DNA from: an uncultured Oscillospiraceae bacterium
Lineage (GTDB): Bacteria > Bacillota > Clostridia > Oscillospirales > Oscillospiraceae
Direction: 5' to 3'
DNA: 13,035 nt
NCBI GenBank assembly: GCA_900752285.1
Contig: CAADUW010000269.1
Coordinates: forward strand, 1 to 13,035
The notes under the pieces are model-generated. The model made no database searches. It had not been told where the DNA came from and worked only from the letters and a program-made list of their open reading frames with translations. Positions within the stretch are counted from its first letter, which is position 1. Every line of letters begins with the position of its first letter. Of this stretch, positions 1-7,406 are shown in pieces. The position numbers and the translations under genes are program-made.

Positions 1-13
1 AATGACCGCCCGA

Positions 14-46
14 CCTATCCGGCGCAATGCGCAAACGCCGGATAGG
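14..46. repeat. Strong 11-bp hairpin in sequence replacing the maff2 5' end
   Basis: CCTATCCGGCG at 14-24 and CGCCGGATAGG at 36-46 are perfect reverse complements around an 11-nt loop. A T-run follows at 57-62. The hairpin sits where the body of a Maff2 coding sequence would be expected, so it marks foreign or rearranged sequence. It could be the 3' domain of an inserted element such as a group II intron, or a terminator-like stem. The window edge prevents a decision. Confidence 0.6.
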
Positions 47-89
47 AACGGCAAAATTTTTTACACTTCTACTACTTCTTTATCACACA

Positions 90-185
90 TCAGCAAAAAG
101 CCAGGGTATGAAGCAGCTCATGGCGGGCGGCGGCATCATCCTGCTGGGCACTACCCTGATCCCTCTGCTGAGCGGCCTGTTCTAA
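90..185 (+). pseudogene. Maff2 family mobile element protein, C-terminal remnant
   Basis: The frame from about 90 to the TAA at 183-185 reads SAKSQGMKQLMAGGG and continues to IPLLSGLF. From memory this matches the conserved C-terminus of the small Maff2 membrane proteins that precede the TrbL-like gene in CTn4/Tn1549-type elements. These are usually about 70 residues with two hydrophobic segments, and only the second half is present here. The frame is open back to a TGA at 3-5, with an ATG at 27 inside a hairpin loop and another at 108, but the residues before 90 do not resemble the family. The stop lies 11 bp before the next gene, the normal family arrangement. Either an insertion has split the gene just upstream, or the 5' end is deleted. 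A functional short protein from ATG 108 cannot be excluded. Confidence 0.6.
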
Positions 186-196
186 GGTAACGGCCT

Positions 197-1063
197 ATGG
201 ATTTTCTCACCGACTGGCTCACGGACTGGCTCAAAGAGCTGTTGATTGGCGGGATCATGGGGAACCTGGAGGGGCTCTTTGATTACGTCAATACCCAAGT
301 CGGAGAGATCGCGGTACAGGTGGGGACTACCCCGGCGGCGTGGAACGCCGGGGTATTTTCCCTCATCCGCCAGCTTTCCGAAACGGTGATTTTACCGATT
401 GCCGGGCTGGTACTGACCTTTGTTGCCACCTATGAGCTCATTCAGATGCTTTTGGAAAAGAACAATATGCACGAGTTTGACGTGGCGAATATCTATAAAT
501 GGATGTTCAAAACGGCTTGTGCCATCTTTATTCTCTCAAATACCTTTGACATTGTGATGGCCGTCTTTGACGTGTCGCAGACGGTGATTGCCCAGGCAGG
601 CGGTCTGATCCAGGGCTCCACGGACATCACGCCGGATATGATCACGGAACTGGAAACCACCCTGGAGGGGATGGACTTAGGGCCGCTTCTCGGACTATGG
701 CTCCAGTCCTCGATTATCGGCGTTACCATGTGGGCGCTGGGCATCGTCATTTTCGTTCTGGTCTACGGGAGGATGCTGGAAATCTATTTGCTCACCAGTT
801 TGGCCCCGATCCCTATGGCGACAATCTCCCACCGGGAAGTGGGACAGATGGGGCAGAACTATCTGCGTTCCCTCTTTGCCGTGGGCTTCCAGGGGATGCT
901 CATTCTGGTGTGCGTTGCAATCTATGCGGTGCTGATCCAGGGAATTGCCACGGGCGGAGATCCCATCGGGGCGATCTGGGGCACCGTGGGCTATACGGTT
1001 TTGCTCTGTTTCATGCTGTTCAAAACCGGGACAATAGCGCGCAGTATCTTTAGCGCGCATTGA
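197..1063 (+). CDS. VirB6/TrbL-like conjugal transfer membrane protein (CD1112 family)
   Basis: This 288-residue polytopic membrane protein corresponds to the VirB6/TrbL channel component of the type IV secretion system, CD1112 type. After an amphipathic N-terminus (two DWL repeats, residues 6-12), hydrophobic segments lie roughly at 58-85, 103-125, 165-191, 226-248 and 258-278. The central loop (about 130-160) is acidic and probably extracytoplasmic. The motif LTSLAPIPMATISHRE, after the third main segment, is typical of this family. The ATG at 197 lies 11 bp after the maff2 stop and behind an AAGG sequence. Length and position (Maff2, then TrbL-like, then PrgI and VirB4 further on) fit the family. 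Here the usual TrbL-PrgI neighbourhood is interrupted by a small gene and two methyltransferases. Function is inferred from family and context. Confidence 0.88.
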   Translation: MDFLTDWLTDWLKELLIGGIMGNLEGLFDYVNTQVGEIAVQVGTTPAAWNAGVFSLIRQLSETVILPIAGLVLTFVATYELIQMLLEKNNMHEFDVANIYKWMFKTACAIFILSNTFDIVMAVFDVSQTVIAQAGGLIQGSTDITPDMITELETTLEGMDLGPLLGLWLQSSIIGVTMWALGIVIFVLVYGRMLEIYLLTSLAPIPMATISHREVGQMGQNYLRSLFAVGFQGMLILVCVAIYAVLIQGIATGGDPIGAIWGTVGYTVLLCFMLFKTGTIARSIFSAH

Positions 1064-1077
1064 GAAAGGGGTGTTAT

Positions 1078-1329
1078 ATGCCGAGAAGATATGGGCCCGA
1101 TGGGACGCGCCTGTGGTATGGGAAAGCGCCGGAGGACTTTAACGAGGCCGATGTTGCCCGCTTCATGGCGGAAACGGAGGCCGTCTTGCAAAAGCGGGAA
1201 TTGCTGGGCGGCAGGGATGACGCAAAGACGATTGCACAGCAGTTAGCCGAGGGGCGGGCGCAGGCCGCCCGTGAGAACGCCGCCCGGCCCGCTCCGGCAA
1301 AGGGCAAGGAGGCCAGGGATGACCGATAA
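1078..1329 (+). CDS. Small charged ICE protein of unknown function
   Basis: The protein has 83 residues. It begins MPRRYGPDGTRLWYGKAPEDF, has an acidic helical middle (DVARFMAETEAVLQKRELL), and ends in an Ala/Lys/Arg-rich tail (from about residue 55). There are no membrane segments, cysteines or recognisable catalytic motif. The ATG at 1078 is chosen because AAAGGGG precedes it at good spacing; a GTG at 1060 would overlap the TrbL-like gene and lacks a site. Its last codons overlap the following methyltransferase start (ATG 1319, stop 1327-1329), which suggests translational coupling. I do not recognise the family. Its position between TrbL-like and methyltransferase genes suggests an accessory conjugation or DNA-modification role, but nothing in the sequence proves that. 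Confidence 0.7.
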   Translation: MPRRYGPDGTRLWYGKAPEDFNEADVARFMAETEAVLQKRELLGGRDDAKTIAQQLAEGRAQAARENAARPAPAKGKEARDDR

Positions 1330-2113
1330 GGGCACCTCTGGACAAAGTGTCCAGAAGCCCCCGGAACTCACGGAGGGGCTGTTCCTTATGGATGGCATCG
1401 AGGGCCTGCGCTCCCTGCCCCGCCATTCCGTGGATATGCTCTTGACCGATCCGCCCTATGGCACAACCCGGAACTTTTGGGATGTGCCCCTGCCGCTCCC
1501 GGAGCTGTGGGAGGCGGTGAAATGGGCGGTGAAGCCGGACGGCGCGATCCTGTTTTTCGCGCAGTGCCCCTATGACAAGGTGCTGGGGGCCTCCAACCTG
1601 CCTATGCTCCGCTATGAGTGGGTGTGGTACAAAAGCCGATGCACAGGTTTCCTCAACGCGAGGCGGGCCCCGCTGAAAAAGACGGAGAACATCCTGGTAT
1701 TCTATCAGAAGCTCCCCCTCTACAACCCGCAGTTTGAACAGGGCAAGCCCTACAAGCGGAGTCTGACGAACAACGGGGACAGCCCAAACTATGGAAAATT
1801 CGTCCGTACCACGGGCGGCTCGGAGGACGGCCTGCGCTTTCCGGGGAATGTGCTCACGTTCCCCACCGTCCAGCGCACCGTCCACCCCACGCAGAAGCCG
1901 GTGGCCCTGTGCGAGTATTTCATCAAGACCTACACTCGCCCCGGCGAGGTGGTAGCGGACATCTGCGTGGGCTCCGGCACAACGGCGGTGGCCGCCCTCA
2001 ATACGGGCCGCCGCTTCATCTGTTTTGAAACCGTCCCGGCCTACTATGCCGCCGCCAGCGAGCGCATCCGTGTGGCAGGTGCGGCGGTGGAGGCTGGGGA
2101 GAAAGGAGTGTAA
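1319..2113 (+). CDS. Site-specific DNA methyltransferase, N4/N6 beta-class
   Basis: This 264-residue amino-methyltransferase should transfer a methyl group from S-adenosylmethionine to adenine N6 or cytosine N4 in DNA. The catalytic motif IV, TDPPYG, is near residue 43-48, and the SAM-binding motif I, DICVGSGTT, is near 214-222. DPPY before FxGxG is the beta-class order, with the target-recognition region between. The conserved HPTQKPVAL stretch precedes motif I. Motif I is slightly unusual (DICVGSGT where DPFxGSGT is common). The first 13 residues carry a copy of the dyad repeat read as GTSGQSVQK; the conserved fold only begins around residue 21, so the repeat extends a dispensable N-terminus. 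No restriction endonuclease gene is adjacent, so this is a solitary enzyme, perhaps protecting incoming element DNA. The target sequence cannot be read from the protein. Confidence 0.9.
   Translation: MTDKGTSGQSVQKPPELTEGLFLMDGIEGLRSLPRHSVDMLLTDPPYGTTRNFWDVPLPLPELWEAVKWAVKPDGAILFFAQCPYDKVLGASNLPMLRYEWVWYKSRCTGFLNARRAPLKKTENILVFYQKLPLYNPQFEQGKPYKRSLTNNGDSPNYGKFVRTTGGSEDGLRFPGNVLTFPTVQRTVHPTQKPVALCEYFIKTYTRPGEVVADICVGSGTTAVAALNTGRRFICFETVPAYYAAASERIRVAGAAVEAGEKGV
1335..1357. repeat. Dyad repeat copy 1
   Basis: The arms are CCTCTGGACA and TGTCCAGAAG around AAG, with one mismatch in the outer arm (G-U in RNA). It lies inside codons 6-13 of the beta-class methyltransferase, next to the overlap with the previous gene. 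GGG at 1330-1332 and CCC at 1358-1360 could extend the stem a little. Confidence 0.9.
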
Positions 2114-2115
2114 TT

Positions 2116-2694
2116 ATCAGGAAATATTCTGTGATCTACGCCGATCCCCCCTGGCGGTATGCTCAAAAGGGCTTGCAGGGGGCGGCGGAAAAACACTACC
2201 CCACAATGGGGATTGACGAGTTATGCACGCTCCCGGTGGCGGATCTGGCGGCCCCGGACAGCGTGCTTTTTTTGTGGGCTACGTTCCCGCAGCTCCCGGA
2301 GGCCCTGCGGCTCATCAAGGCGTGGGGCTTCACTTACAAGAGCGTTGCTTTCGTCTGGCTAAAGAAAAACCGCAAGTCCGAGGGCTGGTTCTACGGCCTG
2401 GGCTTCTGGACGCGGGGCAACGCGGAAGTCTGCCTGCTGGCAACGCGGGGACACCCGAAACGGCAGGCGGCAAAAGTCCACCAGTTTATCATTTCCCCCA
2501 TCCAGGAGCACAGCCGCAAGCCGGAGGAGGCCCGTGATAAGATCGTGGCCCTCATGGGCGACGTGCCCAGGGTGGAGCTGTTTGCCAGACAGTCCCCGCC
2601 CGGCTGGAACGTGTGGGGGAACGAGGTGGAAAGCACGATCCCGGACTTCTGGACAAAGTGTCCAGAGGTGGCCGGGCCGGAAAGGAGTGAGTAA
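2116..2694 (+). CDS. MT-A70 family DNA adenine methyltransferase, probable ATC/ATT start
   Basis: The protein has about 192 residues. YADPPWRY near residues 8-15 is the DPPW catalytic motif of MT-A70 family N6-adenine methyltransferases. The following HYPTM and LFLWATFPQLPEAL segments, and the C-terminal NVWGNEVES, are also typical. No ATG lies upstream of DPPW. The first GTG (2131) would cut into the first strand, while ATT 2113 or ATC 2116 allow the sequence RKYSVIYADPPW. AGGAG at 2104-2108 is 7 nt before the ATC, so 2116 is favoured. The gene begins right at the stop of the preceding methyltransferase, so the two are likely co-translated. The last 16 codons contain dyad copy 2, read as DFWTKCPEV, which looks like an added tail. 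The enzyme is solitary; antirestriction or epigenetic control is inference. Confidence 0.85.
   Translation: MRKYSVIYADPPWRYAQKGLQGAAEKHYPTMGIDELCTLPVADLAAPDSVLFLWATFPQLPEALRLIKAWGFTYKSVAFVWLKKNRKSEGWFYGLGFWTRGNAEVCLLATRGHPKRQAAKVHQFIISPIQEHSRKPEEARDKIVALMGDVPRVELFARQSPPGWNVWGNEVESTIPDFWTKCPEVAGPERSE
2646..2668. repeat. Dyad repeat copy 2
   Basis: The arms are CTTCTGGACA and TGTCCAGAGG around AAG (one T-G pair). It is in the last codons of the MT-A70 gene. CCCGG at 2640-2644 and CCGGG at 2672-2676 can add 5 bp to the stem across an internal loop. The PrgI ribosome-binding site follows 15 bp later. Confidence 0.9.
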
Positions 2695-2696
2695 AA

Positions 2697-3092
2697 ATTC
2701 CCTATGTAAATGTCCCCAACGACTTATCCAAAATCAAAACCAAACTTGCCTTTAACCTGACAAAGCGCCAGCTTGTGTGTTTCGGGATCGCGGCGGCGGT
2801 GGGCATCCCGTCCTACCTGTTGGCCCGGAGCGCCATCGGCAACACCGGGGCCATGTTCCTGATGATGGGGGTGGCGCTCCCGGCGTTCCTGCTGGCGATG
2901 TATGAAAAAGACGGGCTCCCCTTTGAAAAGGTGGTGCGGAACGTCCTGCGGGCAAAGTTCCTGCGGCCTGGGGTGAGGCCCTACCAGACAGAAAATATCT
3001 ATGCCCCGTTTACCCAGCGGGGCGCTGTGCGAAAGGAGGATGCGATTGCAGAACGCAAAAAGCCCAAAGCGCGGCCCCGGAAAGGCCGCTAA
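2697..3092 (+). CDS. PrgI family conjugation membrane protein, probable ATT start
   Basis: This is a PrgI-family (VirB3-like) inner component of Gram-positive conjugation channels, about 131 residues. It opens IPYVNVPNDLSKIKTKLAFN, the characteristic PrgI N-terminus, followed by LTKRQL. Two membrane segments lie at about 26-46 and 50-70, then DGLPFEK and a cytoplasmic basic tail (RKKPKARPRKGR). The frame opens just after the previous stop (2692-2694). The first ATG/GTG/TTG in frame is GTG 2775, which would remove the signature and the start of the first membrane segment. ATT 2697 lies 9 nt after AGGAG (2683-2687), so initiation at ATT is the best explanation. The 3' end overlaps the VirB4 gene by 47 bp, as expected for coupled partners. 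Confidence 0.85.
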   Translation: MPYVNVPNDLSKIKTKLAFNLTKRQLVCFGIAAAVGIPSYLLARSAIGNTGAMFLMMGVALPAFLLAMYEKDGLPFEKVVRNVLRAKFLRPGVRPYQTENIYAPFTQRGAVRKEDAIAERKKPKARPRKGR

Positions 3093-5409
3093 ACGGAAAG
3101 CGGCGCTCTCCGCCCAGCATACGATCCCCTATCTGGTGATGCACCCGGACGGGGTGTGCCAGCTCCCCGGCGGGCTCTACACAAAGACGGTGGAATATGA
3201 GGACATCAACTATTCCGTTGCGTCCACGGAGGATCAGACGGCGATTTTTGGCGGGTGGAGCTCGTTCCTCAACTACTTCGACAGCTCCCTGCCGTTCCAG
3301 CTCTCCTTTATCAACCGCCGCTCCCGTTCCCGGAGCAAGTACAAGGTAAACATTCCCTCGGCCCAGGATGACTATGACAGCATCCGGGCCGAGTTCACGG
3401 GGATGCTGAAAAACCAGATTGCCAAAAGCAACAACGGCATTGAGCGGTCAAAATATATCACCTTTGGCCTGCCCGCCGAGGGGATTGCGGAGGCCCGCCC
3501 CCGCCTGGAACGGGTGGAGGCCGATGTGACAGGCAACCTCAAACGGCTGGGCGTTCCCTCCGTCCCAATGGACGGGCAGGCGCGGCTGGCCTTGCTCCAC
3601 AGCCAGATGCACCCTGGCAACCGGGAGCCGTTCCGCTTCTCCTGGCAGGACATCCCCAAAACCGGGCTTGGCACAAAGGACTATATCGCGCCGGACAGCT
3701 TCGACTTCCGGCAGTCCCGGACGTTCCGCATCGGCCAATACTGGGGCGCGGCGTCCTACTTGCAAATTTTGGCGTCCGAGCTCTCTGACAAGCTCCTGGC
3801 GGAGATCCTGGAGCTGGATGCGGAAATGACCGTAACCATGCACATCCAGACGGTGGATCAGCTTAAAGCCATTAAGACCATCAAGGGCAAAATCTCCGAC
3901 ATCGGCAAAATGAAGGTGGAGGAACAGCGCAAGGCGGTGCGGGCCGGGTACGATCCCGACATCCTGCCCCCTGACCTCATTACGTTCAGCAAGGACGCGG
4001 CGGAGCTTCTGGCTGACCTGCAGTCCCGAAACGAGCGGATGTTCCTGCTCACGTTCACGGTGGTAAACCTTGCCCCCACCCGCCAGCGGCTGGAGAATGA
4101 CGTGTTCACGGTGGGCGGTATCGCACAGAAATATAACTGCACTTTGAAGCGGTTGGACTGGCAACAGGAGCAGGGCTTTGTTTCTTCCCTGGCCCTGGGC
4201 TATAACGAGGTGGAAATCCAGCGGGGCATGACTACCAGCTCCACGGCGATTTTCATTCCCTTTATGACCAGGGAGCTGCGGATGGCCGGGCCGTCCCTCT
4301 ACTACGGCATGAACGCTCTTTCCCACAACGTCATTATGGCGGATCGGAAAAAGCTGAAATCGGCCAACGGCCTGTATCTCGGCTCCACGGGCTCCGGCAA
4401 GAGCTTCGCTGCAAAGCGTGAGATCATCAACGTGTTTCTCGCTATCCCCAAAGACCGCATTATCATTGTCGATCCGATGGGGGAATATGCCCCGCTGGTG
4501 CGTAGGCTGGGCGGCCAGGTGGTGGAAATCGCGCCCGGCTCCCCCAACCATATCAACCCGATGGACATCCAGCTTGATCTGGACGATGACGAAAGCCCGC
4601 TTTCCATGAAAGCGGATTTTTTGTTGTCCCTGTGCGAGCTGGTGGTGGGCGGCAAGGACGGCCTGCAACCCATCGAAAAGACGGTGATTGACCGCTGTGT
4701 GCGGCTCATTTACCGGGACATGGCCCTGGGCCTGGGGGACGGCAAGCCGCCTTTGCTCCAGGACTTGTACGAGGAGCTTCTCAAACAGCCGGAGCCGGAG
4801 GCCCGCCGGGTGGCAACCGCCCTGGAGCTCTACTGTACGGGCTCCCTTAACCTGTTTAATCACCAGACCAACGTAAAACTGACGGCGCATATTGTCTGCA
4901 TCGTCCTCAAAGGGCTGGGAGAAAACCTCCGCAAGATCGCCATGCACGTTACCAACGACTTTGTAACTTCGGCAGTCAATGTGAATTTCCACAGCGGCGT
5001 TTCTACCTGGTGCTACTTTGACGAGTTCCACATCCTGCTCCGGGACGCGCTGACCGCCAGCTACTTTGTGGCGGTGTGGAAGATGCTCCGCAAAAAGGGC
5101 TGTGTGCCCTCAGCTTTAACGCAGAATGTCAAAGACCTTTTGGCCAGCCGGGAGATCGAGGCCATTCTGGACAACACCGACTTTATGATCCTGCTGTCCC
5201 AGGCCCAAAGTGACCGGGCGATTTTGGCGAAACAGCTCGGCATTTCCGAGCATCAGCTCTCCTACATCACCCACTCCAATTCCGGCGAGGGCCTGCTGTT
5301 CTATGGCGATGTGACCATCCCCTTTGTGGATCGGTTCCCCCGTGGGGAGATCTATAACCTGCTGACCACGCGCCCGGAGGACTTGAAGAATGAAGCGAAA
5401 ACCGAATAA
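3046..5409 (+). CDS. virB4: VirB4-like conjugal transfer ATPase (CD1110 family)
   Basis: This 787-residue ATPase energises the conjugation channel at the cytoplasmic membrane. The Walker A sequence GSTGSGKS is at residues 446-453. The Walker B segment WCYFDEFH has its acidic pair at Asp659-Glu660, and LTQNVKDLL (sensor-like) follows at about 690. The N-terminal half carries the VirB4/TraE-type domain (FLNYFDSSLPFQLSFINRR around 80-98). Length is normal for the family. TTG 3046 is preferred because AGGAGG at 3034-3039 is 6 nt upstream. ATG 3040 touches that site, and the ATG at 3001 lacks one. The protein then starts MQNAKSPKRGPG, a basic N-terminus. It overlaps the PrgI gene upstream and the NlpC/P60 gene downstream by 20 bp, so the three are probably translated together. 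Confidence 0.93.
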   Translation: MQNAKSPKRGPGKAAKRKAALSAQHTIPYLVMHPDGVCQLPGGLYTKTVEYEDINYSVASTEDQTAIFGGWSSFLNYFDSSLPFQLSFINRRSRSRSKYKVNIPSAQDDYDSIRAEFTGMLKNQIAKSNNGIERSKYITFGLPAEGIAEARPRLERVEADVTGNLKRLGVPSVPMDGQARLALLHSQMHPGNREPFRFSWQDIPKTGLGTKDYIAPDSFDFRQSRTFRIGQYWGAASYLQILASELSDKLLAEILELDAEMTVTMHIQTVDQLKAIKTIKGKISDIGKMKVEEQRKAVRAGYDPDILPPDLITFSKDAAELLADLQSRNERMFLLTFTVVNLAPTRQRLENDVFTVGGIAQKYNCTLKRLDWQQEQGFVSSLALGYNEVEIQRGMTTSSTAIFIPFMTRELRMAGPSLYYGMNALSHNVIMADRKKLKSANGLYLGSTGSGKSFAAKREIINVFLAIPKDRIIIVDPMGEYAPLVRRLGGQVVEIAPGSPNHINPMDIQLDLDDDESPLSMKADFLLSLCELVVGGKDGLQPIEKTVIDRCVRLIYRDMALGLGDGKPPLLQDLYEELLKQPEPEARRVATALELYCTGSLNLFNHQTNVKLTAHIVCIVLKGLGENLRKIAMHVTNDFVTSAVNVNFHSGVSTWCYFDEFHILLRDALTASYFVAVWKMLRKKGCVPSALTQNVKDLLASREIEAILDNTDFMILLSQAQSDRAILAKQLGISEHQLSYITHSNSGEGLLFYGDVTIPFVDRFPRGEIYNLLTTRPEDLKNEAKTE

Positions 5410-7141
5410 ACCCGAACAAGAGCCCAGGGAGCGCCCCGGCTCCTGGGAGGAGCCCGCCGATCCCGGCGGCGCTTCTTCCGGGGGCGCTGGGGGCAGCTCC
5501 CCAGGCGGTGCCGGGACAGAGGGCACTTCTGGACAAAGTGTCCACAAGTCAAAGTTTCGGCAGAAAAGCAAGCAGGAGCAGGCTGCCGCTTCTAAGCTCC
5601 GCATGGAAAAGCGCGGGGAAAAGCTGGAGGCGGCCAAAGACAAGCTGGCAAAACAGAAGCCCCCGAAAAAGCCAGGCCCCATCCGGCGGGTGGGCCGCGC
5701 CGCTGGCGGGGCCGCCCACGGTTTTGTGCATGGGAAGATTTATGAGAACGAGCAGGAAAACGTGGGCATCGAGGGGGCTCACCGCTCTGAGCTGGTGGGC
5801 GAGTCCGCCCTGCGGCATGGCTCCCGGTTTGTGAAGCGGAAAGTCCGGGAACACCCGGCAAAGGCCGTCCAGCGGGCCGAGTCCAAATATGTCAAGGCCA
5901 CGGCGGACTATCACTTCCGTATGGCCGCCCAGGAACACCCGGAAATGTCCGGCAACCCGGTTTCCCGGATGTGGCGCAAGCACCGCTTGAAAAAGCAGTA
6001 CCAGAAGCAGGTGCGGGAGGCGGTCAAGACCGGGGCGGCAGGCGCGGCGAAAAAGACAGCCGCCGCCACGGAAAAGGCCGGGGCAAAGGCGGTAGGCTTT
6101 GTGAAGCGGCATCCCGTGGGGGTGGTGCTGGCCCTGGCCTGTGTGCTCCTGCTCTTTATGATGCAGTCCTGTTCGTCCTCCCTGGTGACGCTTGGCAACG
6201 CCGGGGCGGGCGCGGTGGGCGCGACTACCTACCCATCCCAGGACGAGGAAATGCTGGCGGCGGAGGCGGCATACTGCGGCATGGAGGCGGAGCTCCAGGA
6301 CTACCTGGACAGCTACGAAAGCACCCATGACTATGACGAGTATCACTTCGACTTGGACAGCATTGAGCACGATCCCTATGTGCTGATCTCTATCCTGTCT
6401 GTGCTCCATGAGGGGGCATGGACGCTGGATCAGGTTGAGGGGACGCTGGAAAACCTCTTTGACCGCCAGTACATTCTCACCGAAGATGTGGTGGTTGAGG
6501 TGCGCTATCGGACGGAAAGCCGAACGGACAGCGAGGGCAACTCCTATACGGTAGAGGTGCCCTACAATTACTATATCTGTTATGTCACGCTGGAAAACCG
6601 CAACCTGTCCCATCTGCCCCTGGAAATGATGAACGAGGAGCAGATGTCCCGGTACTCCCTCTATATGTCCACCCTGGGAAACCGGCCTGACCTGTTCCCG
6701 GAGTCGGCCTATGTGGGGAAATACGTTACCAACCCGCCCGCCGGATATGACGTGCCGGGGGAATATCTGGACGATGAAACCTTTGCGGCCATGCTCACCG
6801 AGGCGGAGAAATACCTGGGCTATCCCTATGTGTGGGGCGGGAGCTCCCCAGCTACGTCCTTTGATTGCTCCGGCTTCGTGTCCTGGGTCATCAATCACAG
6901 CGGCTGGAATGTGGGCCGCCTGGGGGCCCAGGGGCTCTATAACATCTGCACCCCTACCAGCAATCCAAAGCCCGGCGATCTGGTGTTCTTTGTCGGCACC
7001 TATGACACGGCGGGCGTGTCCCACTGTGGCATCTATGTGGGGGACGGGATGATGATCCACTGTGGCGATCCCATCCAATATGCAAACTTAAATACAAGTT
7101 ACTGGCAATCCCATTTCTACGCCTACGGGCGTTTACCCTGA
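5390..7141 (+). CDS. NlpC/P60 (C40) cell-wall hydrolase of the conjugation system (CD1108 family)
   Basis: This 583-residue VirB1-like protein should open peptidoglycan for the transfer channel. Residues 1-235 are a charged, Gly/Pro- then Lys/Ala-rich cytoplasmic region. One membrane segment lies at about 241-262 (HPVGVVLALACVLLLFMMQSC). An extracellular linker region follows, then a C-terminal NlpC/P60 domain from about 465. Catalytic candidates are Cys493 in FDCSGF, His545 in SHCGIYVG and His557 in MIHCGDP, preceded by the usual YPYVWGG. No classical signal peptide is present; the single segment gives an N-in topology. The ATG has GGAGG at 5376-5380, 9 nt upstream. Dyad copy 3 is in codons 46-53, reading GTSGQSVHK, within the disordered N-terminus. 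The Gly-rich run before it (GGASSGGAGGSSPGGAG) suggests a tolerant region. Confidence is high for the hydrolase domain; its precise bond specificity is unknown. Confidence 0.92.
   Translation: MKRKPNKPEQEPRERPGSWEEPADPGGASSGGAGGSSPGGAGTEGTSGQSVHKSKFRQKSKQEQAAASKLRMEKRGEKLEAAKDKLAKQKPPKKPGPIRRVGRAAGGAAHGFVHGKIYENEQENVGIEGAHRSELVGESALRHGSRFVKRKVREHPAKAVQRAESKYVKATADYHFRMAAQEHPEMSGNPVSRMWRKHRLKKQYQKQVREAVKTGAAGAAKKTAAATEKAGAKAVGFVKRHPVGVVLALACVLLLFMMQSCSSSLVTLGNAGAGAVGATTYPSQDEEMLAAEAAYCGMEAELQDYLDSYESTHDYDEYHFDLDSIEHDPYVLISILSVLHEGAWTLDQVEGTLENLFDRQYILTEDVVVEVRYRTESRTDSEGNSYTVEVPYNYYICYVTLENRNLSHLPLEMMNEEQMSRYSLYMSTLGNRPDLFPESAYVGKYVTNPPAGYDVPGEYLDDETFAAMLTEAEKYLGYPYVWGGSSPATSFDCSGFVSWVINHSGWNVGRLGAQGLYNICTPTSNPKPGDLVFFVGTYDTAGVSHCGIYVGDGMMIHCGDPIQYANLNTSYWQSHFYAYGRLP
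5526..5548. repeat. Dyad repeat copy 3
   Basis: The arms are CTTCTGGACA and TGTCCACAAG around AAG, with one mismatch in the right arm. It lies in the disordered N-terminal coding region of the NlpC/P60 gene, about 135 bp after its start. It is the only copy not directly adjacent to a gene end. Confidence 0.88.
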
Positions 7142-7154
7142 TAAGGAGGTATCT

Positions 7155-7406
7155 ATGGCGGTAAGCAAAAGCCAGAAAATCCAGGCCGAGATTGATAAGG
7201 TCAAGGCCAAAATCAGCGAACAGCAGGCCCGGCTCAAGGAGCTGGAAAAGAACAAGCAGGAGGCCGAAAACAGCGAGATCGTGGACATCGTGCGGGGCAT
7301 GAGCATTTCCCTGGAGGAGCTCCCCCTGGTGCTCCAGCGGCTCCGGAACGGCACTTCTGGACAAAGTGTCCAGAAGTCCGGGGACGGCGGAAAGGAGGAA
7401 AATTGA
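7155..7406 (+). CDS. DUF4315 family coiled-coil protein
   Basis: The protein has 83 residues. Its N-terminal two thirds is a heptad-rich helix (SQKIQAEIDKVKAKISEQQ, then LKELEKNKQEAEN), likely a coiled coil. It is followed by VDIVRGMSISLEELPLVLQRLR, a conserved ending of the DUF4315 proteins found next to CD1107/CD1108 genes in CTn4-type elements. The start ATG 7155 follows AAGGAGG at ideal spacing. After the conserved part, dyad copy 4 supplies the last residues GTSGQSVQKSGD before KEEN and the TGA, so the repeat has lengthened the C-terminus. The gene overlaps the next by a few bases (TTGA). It probably acts as a structural or regulatory partner in the transfer complex, but no biochemical role is known to me. 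Confidence 0.82.
   Translation: MAVSKSQKIQAEIDKVKAKISEQQARLKELEKNKQEAENSEIVDIVRGMSISLEELPLVLQRLRNGTSGQSVQKSGDGGKEEN
7354..7376. repeat. Dyad repeat copy 4
   Basis: This is a perfect copy: CTTCTGGACA, AAG, TGTCCAGAAG. It is in the last codons of the DUF4315 gene, about 15 bp before the AGGAGG of the next gene. CCGGA just upstream and TCCGG just downstream can add a 5-bp outer stem. Confidence 0.93.

Noticed and set aside
2..190. 62-codon frame at the window start
   Set aside because: It is out of frame with the Maff2 signature, and its product resembles nothing. The frame ending at 185 is the meaningful one.
3448..5031. 527-codon open frame on the minus strand
   Set aside because: It lies wholly antisense to the VirB4 gene with clear Walker motifs. 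It is a by-product of high-GC codon use and its product has no recognisable domain.
5549..7078. 509-codon open frame on the minus strand
   Set aside because: It is antisense to the NlpC/P60 gene, which has catalytic residues and a proper start. The antisense product is His/Gly/Pro-rich low-complexity sequence, as expected for a shadow frame.
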